Below, in pieces: positions 25,115 through 34,377 of a stretch of DNA of 63,166 nucleotides. The stretch is from a virus. The notes under the pieces are model-generated. The model made no database searches, was not told where the DNA came from, and saw nothing but the letters and a program-made list of their open reading frames with translations. The stretch lies in the IMG/VR virus record IMGVR_UViG_3300025011_000042, positions 1 through 63,166 of that record. One strand, given 5' to 3'. The translations under genes were made by a program, and so were the position numbers. Every line of letters begins with the position of its first letter. The first letter of the stretch is position 1.

Positions 25115-26839
25115 ATGGCTAATAAGATACTTATATCGAAGAACAAAATAGAAATTCACTGCGCCAAAGGTGATATTGATACACAAACTAAACTTGTAGA
25201 TATCAACCCGTTGCATTTTAATAGGTCAAGAACAATATTTACATGTTCTGCGCATTTTGTTCCTGAGATACTGCACTTACTTAGAGGTGTTACTAAGGAC
25301 AACATTGAATCAGCGCCGCTGAAAATTCAAGAGTATTTCAATAATGAGATTCGTATTAGAGAGAATATGCAGGATTTGTTAGTCAATGGTCCGCGTATGT
25401 CACCTTACATAAACAGTAACTTAACATTAAAGAAACACCAACAGTTAGGTAGAGAGATTGCGATGTATCAAGATAAGTTTGGTTTCTTTTATGATACACG
25501 TACAGGCAAAACACCGTTATCACTGGCGATAATTAATGATGACCTACAAGTAAATCCTAATCATAAGTGGTTAGTAATTTGTCCGTTGATTTTAATAGAC
25601 AACGCTTGGCTTGAAGACGCTGCTAAATTTGTACCTTACATATCTTTTATAAACTGTCACGCATCTACAAAGCAAAATAGGCTAAAGCAAATAGCTAAGC
25701 CCGGCAACGTATACATAACTAACACAGAGTCATTTATAACATACCGTACATATTTTGATAAAATTAACTTTGCTGGTTGCATTTTCGACGAAAGTTCTGA
25801 CATAAAGAGTAACAGTTCTAAAGTCAGTAAAGAGATTGTAGATTTTGCGGCGCATGTGCCGAGGTTCTACTTACTATCTGGAACGCCCGCTGCTAATGGT
25901 GAGTATGAGTACTTTATGCAAATCCGTGCTATAGATTACTACGGATTTCAACAGAGTTACGAACAGTTTAAAAAGTATTATTTTGTTAATGTGGCGTATA
26001 ACTCAAGATTTGAGAGACTTATGTTAAGGCCTGACAGAGAACAGGAATTTTATGAAACATTACGTAAGTACAGTATCTTCATAGATAAAGAGGATGTTCT
26101 AACGACACCAGGTAGGACCTTTCTTGAAGTCGAGTTGGATATGCCTAAGGATCTCAAGCAGCACTACAACTTGTTAAAGAATCAGATGTATCTTGAAGTT
26201 GAGAATGAAAAGTTCATAACTACTGCGAACGCTGCTGCGAAGATGAACAAACTTAATCAGGTTGCGTCTGGTTTTATTATTGATACAGGCGCAAAAAAGG
26301 ACAATAAGTTGTTCAAAGATGACGAAAGTTATGAAAAACAGCAAGAATGGTACCTACTAAATGAGTTTCGTTTCCATAAGCTTGCTGAGCTACTTTCATC
26401 AGGGAAATGTGTTGGTAAACAGGTTTTAATATGGGCAAACTACAGGAATGAGTTCGAGCTAATTAAGAAGATGTTAGGCGCCAACTGCAGGCTCATATAT
26501 GGAGCGACTTCTCTTAAAGAGAAGTCAGAAGCGATTAGGTTATTCAAGGAAAAACGTATACAATACCTTGTAGCTAACCCTGCTTCTGCTGATAAAGGTT
26601 TGACGTTAACTAATGCTCACATCGCTGTTTACTTTAGTCTAAATTGGTCGTACGAGCTCTTTAAACAGAGTTATGAACGTATATATGCGGATATAAGTAA
26701 ACAACCTGAACATTGTTACTACTATATTTTTATTGCTAAAGGAACTATAAATAGAGCTATATACAGCGACGTATTGCTTGGTAAAAAGCATGCCAGCGAC
26801 GCTGTGTTGAATCACTTGAAAGGAGGAAACTTAATTTGA
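25115..26839 (+). CDS. SNF2/DEAD-type helicase
   Basis: This 574-aa superfamily 2 ATPase has Walker A in DTRTGKT (127-133), preceded by a Q-like segment (LKKHQQLGREIAMYQ). Walker B/DExx is FDESS (224-227). Helicase motif III is LLSGTPAANG, and a C-terminal RecA-like domain carries ANPASADKGLTLTNAHIAVYFSLNWSYE with the motif VI region QSYERIYADIS. It is likely a DNA translocase for replication or recombination. It ends TGA with the next gene starting at overlapping TTG, and is paired with a VRR-NUC gene, a common phage pairing. Confidence 0.9.
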   Translation: MANKILISKNKIEIHCAKGDIDTQTKLVDINPLHFNRSRTIFTCSAHFVPEILHLLRGVTKDNIESAPLKIQEYFNNEIRIRENMQDLLVNGPRMSPYINSNLTLKKHQQLGREIAMYQDKFGFFYDTRTGKTPLSLAIINDDLQVNPNHKWLVICPLILIDNAWLEDAAKFVPYISFINCHASTKQNRLKQIAKPGNVYITNTESFITYRTYFDKINFAGCIFDESSDIKSNSSKVSKEIVDFAAHVPRFYLLSGTPAANGEYEYFMQIRAIDYYGFQQSYEQFKKYYFVNVAYNSRFERLMLRPDREQEFYETLRKYSIFIDKEDVLTTPGRTFLEVELDMPKDLKQHYNLLKNQMYLEVENEKFITTANAAAKMNKLNQVASGFIIDTGAKKDNKLFKDDESYEKQQEWYLLNEFRFHKLAELLSSGKCVGKQVLIWANYRNEFELIKKMLGANCRLIYGATSLKEKSEAIRLFKEKRIQYLVANPASADKGLTLTNAHIAVYFSLNWSYELFKQSYERIYADISKQPEHCYYYIFIAKGTINRAIYSDVLLGKKHASDAVLNHLKGGNLI

Positions 26840-27240
26840 TACCGTCTGATAAGCAGTACAGTGACGAAGCTACACTACTTAAGAAAGCTATTGAATGGTT
26901 AGAGTCACTTAAACGTGAAGGCATTAAGGTAATACGAATAAATGATAACAGTCACGTTGGGTACTCTGACCTATTCATAAGTGTTAATGGTTGGTTCGTT
27001 GTTGCTGAACTTAAAGATGATAAAGGCACTGCCTCCGTGCCTCAGAAGCTGTTCATAAAAGAAATGATTGCCACCGGAGCGGTAGGAGGAGTTTGTAGAT
27101 CATTGCGCGATATCTACAGACTGATTCAGACTGCTAAAGCTTACCCGCTGAGTGTTGCACATCCTATCGATGCTGATGGTAATACCAACAATAAAGTATC
27201 GTACTGTCACGTTTGTGGTCAAAGGCTGAAATGGACTTAA
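26836..27240 (+). CDS. VRR-NUC endonuclease
   Basis: This 134-aa protein starts at a TTG overlapping the helicase stop, behind AGGAGG. The core is the PD-(D/E)xK-like VRR-NUC fold: NDNSHVGYSDLFISVNGWFVVAELKDDKG, giving D..ExK, then PQKLFIKEMIATGAVGGVCRS. A C-terminal CHVCGQRLKW may bind zinc. Such nucleases work with SNF2-like helicases on branched DNA. The overlap suggests one functional pair. Confidence 0.85.
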   Translation: MIPSDKQYSDEATLLKKAIEWLESLKREGIKVIRINDNSHVGYSDLFISVNGWFVVAELKDDKGTASVPQKLFIKEMIATGAVGGVCRSLRDIYRLIQTAKAYPLSVAHPIDADGNTNNKVSYCHVCGQRLKWT

Positions 27241-27253
27241 GTTATGGAGGTGA

Positions 27254-27344
27254 CGTCACTTGCGAGATGGAATTGAAACCGTAATAAACCAAAACGTTGG
27301 GTTACTTTACAAGCAGTTACATAAATTTCATCTCGCAAGTGACG
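27254..27344 (+). promoter_or_regulatory. Start-codon-masking inverted repeat of the sigma-like gene
   Basis: A perfect 16-bp inverted repeat joins 27254-27269 (core CACTTGCGAGATG) to 27329-27344 (core CATCTCGCAAGTG). The 5' arm begins just after the GGAGGTGA site and contains the TTG start codon at 27260. In mRNA this stem, with a 59-base loop, would block initiation. Confidence 0.7.
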
Positions 27345-27808
27345 CCGATGCAATCAGCTTTGGGTATGAAGCATTGTGGAAAGCTGTTACAACGTATAGT
27401 GCTGATAAAGACGTAAAGTTTTCTACATATGCTACTGTATGTATTTTCAACGCACTAGGTTCATACGTTAGGACACTTAATAGACAACGTCAACTTGAAG
27501 TTATCTCGTATAACAATATTGTAGATAACACTACAGAGTACTTAGAACTACTGAAGTCACCTGTAGATATAGAGGATGATTATATACGTAATGAGTACGC
27601 TAATGTGTTAGATACAACCCTTGAATCTGTTTTCAATATGCTTAGTAAAAAGCATAAAGAAATAATAACGCGTTGGATTGAGTCAGATTTTGAGGCTACT
27701 GCAACACAGATAGCAAAGGAAGTCGGATGTTCACAATCCTACGTAAGTCAAGTCGAAGCTATTTTCAAAGGAAAGTTTAAGAAAAGATTGGAGGAGTCGA
27801 ATTGCTAG
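27260..27808 (+). CDS. RNA polymerase sigma-70-like factor
   Basis: This 182-aa protein starts at a TTG behind GGAGG. Region 2-like sequence is FGYEALWKAVTTYSADKDVKFSTYATVCIFNALGSYVR (about 30-70), with the DxxFxTYA pattern of the -10 recognition helix. Region 4-like helix-turn-helix is ATQIAKEVGCSQSYVSQVEAIFKGKFKKRL (about 150-180). It would redirect host polymerase to phage promoters, plausibly the TAACGTATAATA type. Its start is masked by a 16-bp inverted repeat. It overlaps the ligase gene. Confidence 0.8.
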   Translation: MRDGIETVINQNVGLLYKQLHKFHLASDADAISFGYEALWKAVTTYSADKDVKFSTYATVCIFNALGSYVRTLNRQRQLEVISYNNIVDNTTEYLELLKSPVDIEDDYIRNEYANVLDTTLESVFNMLSKKHKEIITRWIESDFEATATQIAKEVGCSQSYVSQVEAIFKGKFKKRLEESNC

Positions 27809-29160
27809 AAGCCGCTCGCATTATTAATGCAATACAGAAGACGTCTGGTACTAATGACAAGAAAACTATACTGATAAGAAATCAGTCTAACCAGGCGCTA
27901 AGAGACATCTTGAAGTTTATCTACAATCCTTACTTAAAAGCAGGTATATCAGCTGCTAAGCTTAAGAAAGTACTATCATTTAGTGCCGCTAACGCTGTAG
28001 GTGAAAGACATCACGTAGATGTTAACTATGTGGAAGTAATTGAGTATTTATCAACACACACCACAGGTTCAGACGCCGACTTGCTAATGGCTGCTCGTTT
28101 TATTAACAGCACCAAGTTAGCGTACAATTCTGATATCGCATATGAATTAGCTAAAGCCATTGTTACACAGAACCTAAAGATAGGCGTAGCTGTTAAAACA
28201 CTTAATGAAGTATTTGGTGTAGACTTTATACCTGTCGTTGGTTGTATGCTTGGTACTAAGTATAGTGATTTAGGACCGAATAAGATAGAATGGCCTTGCA
28301 TAGTGACCGAGAAACTAGATGGCATTCGCCGCATACTCGTTAAAGAAAATGGTGTTTGTAGATTATTTAGTCGCTCTGGTCATGAGGATACTGGTCTGGT
28401 TGATATTGTTAAAGAAGCGCGTTTGTTACCTAATAATACAGTGTATGATGGTGAGCTACTCGCTGCTGGGACCTACAGAGATAGTATTGCACTTCGTCAG
28501 GTTACGAACTCTATAGCGAGTCTATTGGGTACTAAAACTGGACTTATATTCAACATATTTGATATGGCGCCTGTTGATGAATTCTATCGAGGTATATCTG
28601 GACAAGTTGCACTAGTGCGTAAAGTAACTCTTGGAGCTATACTGATGGATAATAGCATCGCGTTGTTACCTACAAGGCAACCTGCTGATGAACTTATCAA
28701 AAAATTCGGTTTGCATCAGGAACTGTCATTTATCAAGTCAGTGCCTATTCTCGGCTATATCAATGAGTTATCAGAAGCAGACGAAATTGTTAAAGGTATT
28801 TGGGGTCGCGGCGGTGAGGGTATTATGCTTAACACAAAGAATGGCAGGTATGAAGTTAAACGCTCTAAGCACCTTATAAAGGTTAAGCATACAGAAGAGA
28901 TGAACCTAACCATTGTAGATTTTATAGAAGGTACTGGTAAATACGAAGGCATGTTAGGATCACTAGTTGTAGCTTATAAAGGACATAAGGTAGGCGTAGG
29001 TACTGGCTTTACTGATAATCAGCGCCGCGACATATGGGAAAATCAAGGAAAGTACATCGGACGCAACATAGAATTTGACACATTTGGTGAATCTACTGAT
29101 AAGTTCGGTACAGTATCACTTAACTGCCCTGTATTCAAGCGGTTCGTTGGAGAAGAGTAA
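27802..29160 (+). CDS. ATP-dependent DNA ligase
   Basis: This 452-aa protein starts at a TTG overlapping the sigma-like gene. The adenylated lysine is in EKLDGIRR (about 169-176). Nucleotidyltransferase motifs continue with YDGELLAAG (about 215), IFDMAP, GEGIMLN and YEVKRSKHLIKVK. A C-terminal OB-fold (LTIVDFIEGTGKYEGMLGSLVV) completes the enzyme. The N-terminal ~140-residue helical part is typical of longer phage ligases. It seals nicks during phage replication. Confidence 0.95.
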   Translation: MLEAARIINAIQKTSGTNDKKTILIRNQSNQALRDILKFIYNPYLKAGISAAKLKKVLSFSAANAVGERHHVDVNYVEVIEYLSTHTTGSDADLLMAARFINSTKLAYNSDIAYELAKAIVTQNLKIGVAVKTLNEVFGVDFIPVVGCMLGTKYSDLGPNKIEWPCIVTEKLDGIRRILVKENGVCRLFSRSGHEDTGLVDIVKEARLLPNNTVYDGELLAAGTYRDSIALRQVTNSIASLLGTKTGLIFNIFDMAPVDEFYRGISGQVALVRKVTLGAILMDNSIALLPTRQPADELIKKFGLHQELSFIKSVPILGYINELSEADEIVKGIWGRGGEGIMLNTKNGRYEVKRSKHLIKVKHTEEMNLTIVDFIEGTGKYEGMLGSLVVAYKGHKVGVGTGFTDNQRRDIWENQGKYIGRNIEFDTFGESTDKFGTVSLNCPVFKRFVGEE

Positions 29161-29195
29161 TTTACTAATGCTACGTTTAAAGGAGGTGAACTGTA

Positions 29196-29348
29196 GTGCG
29201 TGTTACTGTAAAAGTTGACTTCAGTGAGTTTTGTAAACAGTTTAGAATAATTGGTAATGGACTGTTGGCAATTGCAGATGACCTAGAAAAAGCAGCGAAA
29301 GAAGCTGCTGAAAAAGAAGCAGCTGAAAAAGAAGAAGGTGACTCGTAG
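29196..29348 (+). CDS. Small coiled-coil protein
   Basis: This 50-aa protein starts at a GTG behind AAAGGAGG. Its second half is a Lys/Glu/Ala repeat (EKAAKEAAEKEAAEKEE), clearly helical. The next gene's ATG follows its stop directly. Function unknown; it could be a partner of the ligase or RNase H. Confidence 0.65.
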   Translation: MRVTVKVDFSEFCKQFRIIGNGLLAIADDLEKAAKEAAEKEAAEKEEGDS

Positions 29349-30008
29349 ATGTTACGTATAGCAATAGACGGCGCGTGTCGCCGTAATGGTAAACCGGATT
29401 GTATATCTGCTGGCGGTGTGTTTGTAATGAGTTATGATGATTTAAAGCTTACGCGCACTTATACATTATCTGGTTATGAATTTAATTCTACAAGCCAACG
29501 TGGTGAACTACAAGCTTTGCTTATGGCGTTAGACTATGTAAATATGTATAAACAGGACGCACAGATTATTACTGACTCTGAGTACTTATTCAATACAGTG
29601 ACCAAGGAATGGTATAAGAATTGGGAACGTAAAGGTTGGGTCACTGCAGTGAATGAACCAGTTAAGAACGTTGATATGTGGCGTAAAATAAGTTCAGCTA
29701 TAAGTGTGTGTGCAACAGACATAATACTTTATCACATAAAAGGTCATTGTATACCATTTGGTAAAGTAACAGCATCGAACTTACTTGACACAGATGGTAC
29801 TGGCCTAGCGTTACTTAAAGCCGTAGACGCTAAGTACGACCAAGTTAAAGACTCTAAGTCTGATAATATTTTGAAAGCTACACAGCTGTCCGAAAAGAAC
29901 AATGGTTTTGCACTGGAAGATGAACAGCTTAAAGCATTCATAGTTGCCAACGTAGTTGCCGACGCAATAGCTACAAGGTGTATTGATGCTTTATCGTTAG
30001 CTAACTAA
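29349..30008 (+). CDS. Ribonuclease HI
   Basis: This 219-aa protein has the RNase HI catalytic acids D7 (IAIDGACRRNG), E53 (SQRGELQALLMAL) and D76 (ITDSEYLF), with the basic WYKNWERKGW segment and KGH near the end of the domain. It would remove RNA primers. The last ~70 residues are a helical extension. It is larger than the usual ~155 residues. Confidence 0.85.
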   Translation: MLRIAIDGACRRNGKPDCISAGGVFVMSYDDLKLTRTYTLSGYEFNSTSQRGELQALLMALDYVNMYKQDAQIITDSEYLFNTVTKEWYKNWERKGWVTAVNEPVKNVDMWRKISSAISVCATDIILYHIKGHCIPFGKVTASNLLDTDGTGLALLKAVDAKYDQVKDSKSDNILKATQLSEKNNGFALEDEQLKAFIVANVVADAIATRCIDALSLAN

Positions 30009-30042
30009 TTAAATTATACGTTACTTTAAAGGAGGTGTTAGT

Positions 30043-30255
30043 ATGAAAGATACTTGTTACGTAACTAAGCGCAAAACTAAATTGCATGTTGAAGTGCCGT
30101 ATGCTACAGACTTTCTTGAAACATTTAAAAGACTCGTACCGGCTGATGCACGCACCTGAGATCCTGCAATGAAACAATGGATTGTAGATGAATCCTACGC
30201 TAGACAAGCAACGCAGTGTTGCAAATCGCACTTCAATAATGTTATTGAATGCTAA
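30043..30255 (+). CDS. Small WDP..K.W family protein with in-frame TGA
   Basis: Behind AAAGGAGG, ATG 30043 opens a 70-codon frame interrupted by TGA at codon 39 (30157-30159). Readable residues are EVPYATDFLETFKRLVPADART, TGA, then DPAMKQWIVDESY. In related small phage proteins the pattern is P..RxWDPxxKxW, so TGA takes the place of a conserved Trp. Without readthrough only a 38-residue fragment is made. It may be a one-base nonsense change, a sequencing error or genuine recoding. The family has unknown function. See the linked finding. Confidence 0.6.
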
Positions 30256-30303
30256 CTAAGTAGCATCCTATACTATAACTTAAACTAAATGGAGGTATGA
30301 ACG

Positions 30304-31140
30304 ATGACTAAATCTACTGTTGTTAACGAAACTGAAGCTACAGTTGTTGACGAGAAAGAAGTTGTTCAGGCAAAAGAAGTAGCGGAAGTAAAAGAAGCCG
30401 CTTCAAATGAAACTGCTATTGCAACACAGCAGGACATTCCGATGGGCTTTGAGGACGATAATCCAGAGGATATGATTATACCGCGTGTCAAGGTTATTCA
30501 GACTTTAAGTCCTGAGCGTAAGGATAAGATTGCTGAGGAAGGTGACATCCTTAACTCTCTGACAAAGGAAAAGATTAATGGTAAGATATTCATTCCGGTA
30601 TTTAAGTTCAATAACAATATCGAGTGGCGCCCAAGGAATGATGGCGGCGGTATTGTATGTCAGGCCCGCGACGCTAAGCTAGGTGAAAAGTCAGACGGTA
30701 CGCGTATGCTGTGCATATCCTGTAAGCGTTGTGAGTTTGACAATACTAAGCAAGGCAGCGACGCAGCGCCGAAGTGCACTAAGTACATCAACTTCTTCGG
30801 TTTCTTTGCCGGTGAAAGAATGCCTATCATCTTGAGTTTTGCAAAGACTAACTACAATGAAGGTAAAAAGGTATACAGCTTGGCGAAAGTAACAATGCAA
30901 AACATGTGGAATTACGGTTACCGGTTGGATGAGAAACTAATTTCGAAGAATGGTAATGAGTGGTACAATATTGTAGGTACTCCTGCCGGCGCTACTTCTG
31001 TTGAAGACCGCGATTTTGGTTTATCACTTTACAAGCAATTTAGAGCCAATGTAACTAGCCTTAATATTGACCTTGAAGACTCAAACGCTGCAGCCGCAGA
31101 ACAAGCTCCTGTTGTTGACGTTGACAAAGTAGAGTACTAA
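30304..31140 (+). CDS. Replication-module protein, ssDNA-binding-like
   Basis: This 278-aa protein has an acidic N-terminus (1-45), a conserved beta-rich core starting DMIIPRVKVIQTLSPE, a Cys cluster (MLCISCKRCEF...CTKYINF) likely to bind zinc, and an acidic C-terminal tail. This layout and its place directly before the primase-helicase resemble phage ssDNA-binding or recombination-accessory proteins. I cannot name the family with certainty. Confidence 0.6.
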   Translation: MTKSTVVNETEATVVDEKEVVQAKEVAEVKEAASNETAIATQQDIPMGFEDDNPEDMIIPRVKVIQTLSPERKDKIAEEGDILNSLTKEKINGKIFIPVFKFNNNIEWRPRNDGGGIVCQARDAKLGEKSDGTRMLCISCKRCEFDNTKQGSDAAPKCTKYINFFGFFAGERMPIILSFAKTNYNEGKKVYSLAKVTMQNMWNYGYRLDEKLISKNGNEWYNIVGTPAGATSVEDRDFGLSLYKQFRANVTSLNIDLEDSNAAAAEQAPVVDVDKVEY

Positions 31141-31154
31141 GATTTAATTGGATG

Positions 31155-31181
31155 TGCATAGTGCTACAATAGCACTATGCA
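31155..31181 (+). terminator. Hairpin abutting the primase-helicase binding site
   Basis: TGCATAGTGCT (31155-31165) pairs perfectly with AGCACTATGCA (31171-31181) around ACAAT. GGAGGAGG follows one base later. It may attenuate transcription, protect the mRNA 5' end or tune translation of the large gene. Confidence 0.6.
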
Positions 31182-31197
31182 TGGAGGAGGCTGGTAA

Positions 31198-34167
31198 ATG
31201 CTTTGGAGTGAGTATACAAATCGCATTCTAGCCGAGATAGACAACGAAGCCTTTTTCTTGAATGAACTTAAAAACATTCAACGTAGAGGACAGGAAGTCA
31301 AAGCAGAATGTCCGTTCAAGGAACTACATGGTTCGCAGACTGATAATAATCCTTCATTAACTGTAAACGTATCAAGAGGTGTGTACTACTGTAATAGTTG
31401 TCATTCAAAAGGTAACGTACACACAATGTATAGGCATTTGTATGGACTTACACCTGAGCAAGCTTGGTTTCAATTAGGTGACGCATTAAAACTTCAAAGA
31501 CCTGACGGTACTAAACCTACAAGACCTGATATTAACATAGGGTTAGTACAACTGTACCATAAGCAGCTTATTAATTTAACTGGCCCAATAAGAGATATAT
31601 TACGAGAAAGACGTGGGTTAACTGATGATACTCTAAAGCGCTTTCAGCTTGGTTGGGATGGCGAACGAATAACAATTCCAATATACGATGAATACAACAC
31701 GTTAGTTAATTTCAGGCGCTATAAATGGAACTCAACTGATGACCAATGGAAAGTACTTAACTATATAGATGAACTTAACAACTCGTATGGTGAAGTTCGC
31801 ATCTTTGGTATAGACAAGATTGTAGATACTTCTATTGAGTACGTAGTATGGTGTGAAGGTGAAATGGACTGTATATGTGCTACGCAGCATGGTTTCCCAT
31901 CTGCGTGCCCAACGTCTGGTGCAGGTACATGGAAAGCTGATTGGACAAAGTTGTTTAGGAATAAGAAGCGCGTATATTTAGTACAAGATAATGATGAAGC
32001 AGGACGTAACGCAGCTAATAAGCTTTGTGAAAAACTGTATCGTGTAGTTGATGTCTATTTAATTAATTGGCCAGAAAATTTCCCAGATAAGGGAGATACA
32101 ACAGACTTCTTTACAAAGTGTGGTCTTGGTACTGAAGATTTTCAGCGGCTGCTAGACAACGCTGTTCAGTACATTGATAGTACACTGGCTGATAACAGAA
32201 TCGCTGATGAGGCCGATGCACAAGAAGTACACCTATCTGATAGCTCCGAAGCAGGCTTCTATGGTAAGAGATTACGTATTCCTGTTATGGTAAGTGGTAA
32301 AGATAACACGCCGTATATATGTCCAAAGGTAATTAGAGTGCGCTGCGGCGACGCAGCTGATAGTGAGAATAAGCGGTGTGAAAAATGTAGTCTAGCTGTA
32401 CATGCTGGTGAAATTAATAAGACATTAACGTCTGCTGATAAAGATATTTTAAAGCTTATAAAATGTACTGAGAAGCAACAACAAGCAGCTATACATGAAA
32501 TGTTAGGTGTTAACCATAAATGCACGCAACACAGTCTTGACATAATAGAGTATATGAACATAGAAGAGTTAAGGTTGATACCTAAGGCTGAAGCAAACTT
32601 TGGTTTTTCTAAAGAGCATGATTATGTAGTTAGGACTGGCCACTACATTGGTAATAACTTAAAGACTAATAAGCGCTACACCATGGCTGGTTACATGTAC
32701 GCAGAACCTACGACTCAGTACGCAACATGTATGTTTGATAAAGCGTATCCTGAGAAGGATTTAATAAGTGACTTTGAATTAACTGATGAGGTACTCGAAC
32801 AGCTTAAAACTTTCAGAGTTAAACCCGGTCAAACAGTTAAAGAAAAGTTTGATGAGATTCACATAGACTTGGAGCGTAACGTAACCTACATATGGGAGAG
32901 GCGTAACATAGCGTTTGCAGTTGATCTAATATACCACACTGTACTTAACTTTTATTTTCAAGAACAATTTGTTAAACGTGGTTGGGGTGAGTTACTAATC
33001 ATAGGTGACTCTGGACAAGCTAAAACTACTGTTGTAGAGCGCTTGATGAATCACTATAGACTAGGTGAACTACACTCTGGCGAGTCCTCTCGTAGGACAG
33101 GCTTAGTGTACAACATGCAGCAAAACAATAAACGATGGTTTCTTGTCTGGGGTGCGTTTCCATTAAACGATGGAGGATTGATAACTCTTGACGAATTATC
33201 TGGACTTAGCGAAGAAGATTTGTCCATTATGTCTGACGTCAGGTCTTCAGGAATCGCTAAAGCAACTGGTGTCATTACTGCAGAAACAAGTTGCAGGACT
33301 AGAGCAATCTACATCTCGAACCCTAGAAATGGTAGACAGCTCAATTCAGAAACATATGGTGTTACAGCTGTACTCAAGCTTATGGGTAAAGCAGAAGACG
33401 TTAGACGTCTCGATATCGCAATGTCTGTTGCATCTGGAGACGTTGACCCATCACTCATCAACAGAGCAGTTGAGGACTTTCCTAGCATCGGGCATGTTTA
33501 TACCTCGGATCTGTGTAACTCACGCGTACTGTGGGCATGGAGTAGGCGGCCAGAAAATGTTAAAATCACGCATGAAGCTACAAAACGTATCCTTGAATGT
33601 GCGACGGAGATGGGCTCAAAATACACTTCGAAGATACCAATAGTTGAGGCAGCTGATCAACGCATAAAGATAGCTAGACTATCAATAGCTACCGCATGTT
33701 GTGTGTTTTCTTCTGATGAAGCCGGTGAAAACGTAATTGTTAAGCCAGAGCATGTAAACTTTGTTGTAGATTTTATGACGGAGTTATATAGTGCGAAAAG
33801 CTTTGGTTATGATAAACTTAGTGAGCAAGAAAAAGTTACAACTGATTCATCCGACGATAATATTAGCAAGTTACGCGCTATGTTCTTGACACTACCTATT
33901 ATGGATGCTAATGAAATGGCTACTGTACTGTATCAACTACCGTACTTTAGCCGAGCTACACTTGAGGATTACACAGGCTTATCAAAAGATGACCTTAAGA
34001 TGCTACTGAAGTTTATGACTAATCAACACCTTGTAGATAAGGTTAGAGGTGACTACAGAAGATTGCCTTTAGGTACTGAATTGTTTAAGAACTTAACTAT
34101 CATACCAGTAAGTAAAAAGGAAATTGACGAAGCTAGGAAAGAGTTCTACAGCGCCGCGGACTACTAG
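31198..34167 (+). CDS. Primase-helicase with MCM-like AAA+ motor
   Basis: This 989-aa protein has a zinc-binding primase domain (C38, H44, C65, C68), a TOPRIM domain (about 215-285: VWCEGEMD, then VYLVQDNDEAGRNAA), a second Cys cluster (about 380-410) and a C-terminal AAA+ motor. Walker A is GDSGQAKTT (about 602-610), Walker B LITLDELSG (about 660-668), and RTRAIYISNPR is a sensor/arginine segment near 700. The motor resembles MCM-type rather than the usual RecA-like DnaB helicase. It would prime and unwind at the fork with the Pol I-type polymerase at 41697. Confidence 0.85.
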   Translation: MLWSEYTNRILAEIDNEAFFLNELKNIQRRGQEVKAECPFKELHGSQTDNNPSLTVNVSRGVYYCNSCHSKGNVHTMYRHLYGLTPEQAWFQLGDALKLQRPDGTKPTRPDINIGLVQLYHKQLINLTGPIRDILRERRGLTDDTLKRFQLGWDGERITIPIYDEYNTLVNFRRYKWNSTDDQWKVLNYIDELNNSYGEVRIFGIDKIVDTSIEYVVWCEGEMDCICATQHGFPSACPTSGAGTWKADWTKLFRNKKRVYLVQDNDEAGRNAANKLCEKLYRVVDVYLINWPENFPDKGDTTDFFTKCGLGTEDFQRLLDNAVQYIDSTLADNRIADEADAQEVHLSDSSEAGFYGKRLRIPVMVSGKDNTPYICPKVIRVRCGDAADSENKRCEKCSLAVHAGEINKTLTSADKDILKLIKCTEKQQQAAIHEMLGVNHKCTQHSLDIIEYMNIEELRLIPKAEANFGFSKEHDYVVRTGHYIGNNLKTNKRYTMAGYMYAEPTTQYATCMFDKAYPEKDLISDFELTDEVLEQLKTFRVKPGQTVKEKFDEIHIDLERNVTYIWERRNIAFAVDLIYHTVLNFYFQEQFVKRGWGELLIIGDSGQAKTTVVERLMNHYRLGELHSGESSRRTGLVYNMQQNNKRWFLVWGAFPLNDGGLITLDELSGLSEEDLSIMSDVRSSGIAKATGVITAETSCRTRAIYISNPRNGRQLNSETYGVTAVLKLMGKAEDVRRLDIAMSVASGDVDPSLINRAVEDFPSIGHVYTSDLCNSRVLWAWSRRPENVKITHEATKRILECATEMGSKYTSKIPIVEAADQRIKIARLSIATACCVFSSDEAGENVIVKPEHVNFVVDFMTELYSAKSFGYDKLSEQEKVTTDSSDDNISKLRAMFLTLPIMDANEMATVLYQLPYFSRATLEDYTGLSKDDLKMLLKFMTNQHLVDKVRGDYRRLPLGTELFKNLTIIPVSKKEIDEARKEFYSAADY

Positions 34168-34178
34168 GAGGTGTTAAG

Positions 34179-34367
34179 ATGTTCGAATTCCTTGCTGTAA
34201 GTATTTTCGGTTTAATGATTGCACTCTGGTTTGTATGTTATTGGTGGGTAGGTAAGTACTGCACAGTACCTTCAGCAGAGCAAGCATTTCTCAATTGTTC
34301 CAGTACTTCCGTAGAGGAGTACACTCCGGAAGAGGTAGTAGTGATAGTCGTACCACCAGTGATATAG
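34179..34367 (+). CDS. Small membrane protein
   Basis: This 62-aa protein has one strong N-terminal transmembrane helix (FLAVSIFGLMIALWFVCYWWVG) and a short acidic, Pro-rich tail. It sits in a run of tiny membrane-associated genes after the helicase. Function unknown. Confidence 0.65.
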   Translation: MFEFLAVSIFGLMIALWFVCYWWVGKYCTVPSAEQAFLNCSSTSVEEYTPEEVVVIVVPPVI

Positions 34368-34377
34368 GAGGGACGTC

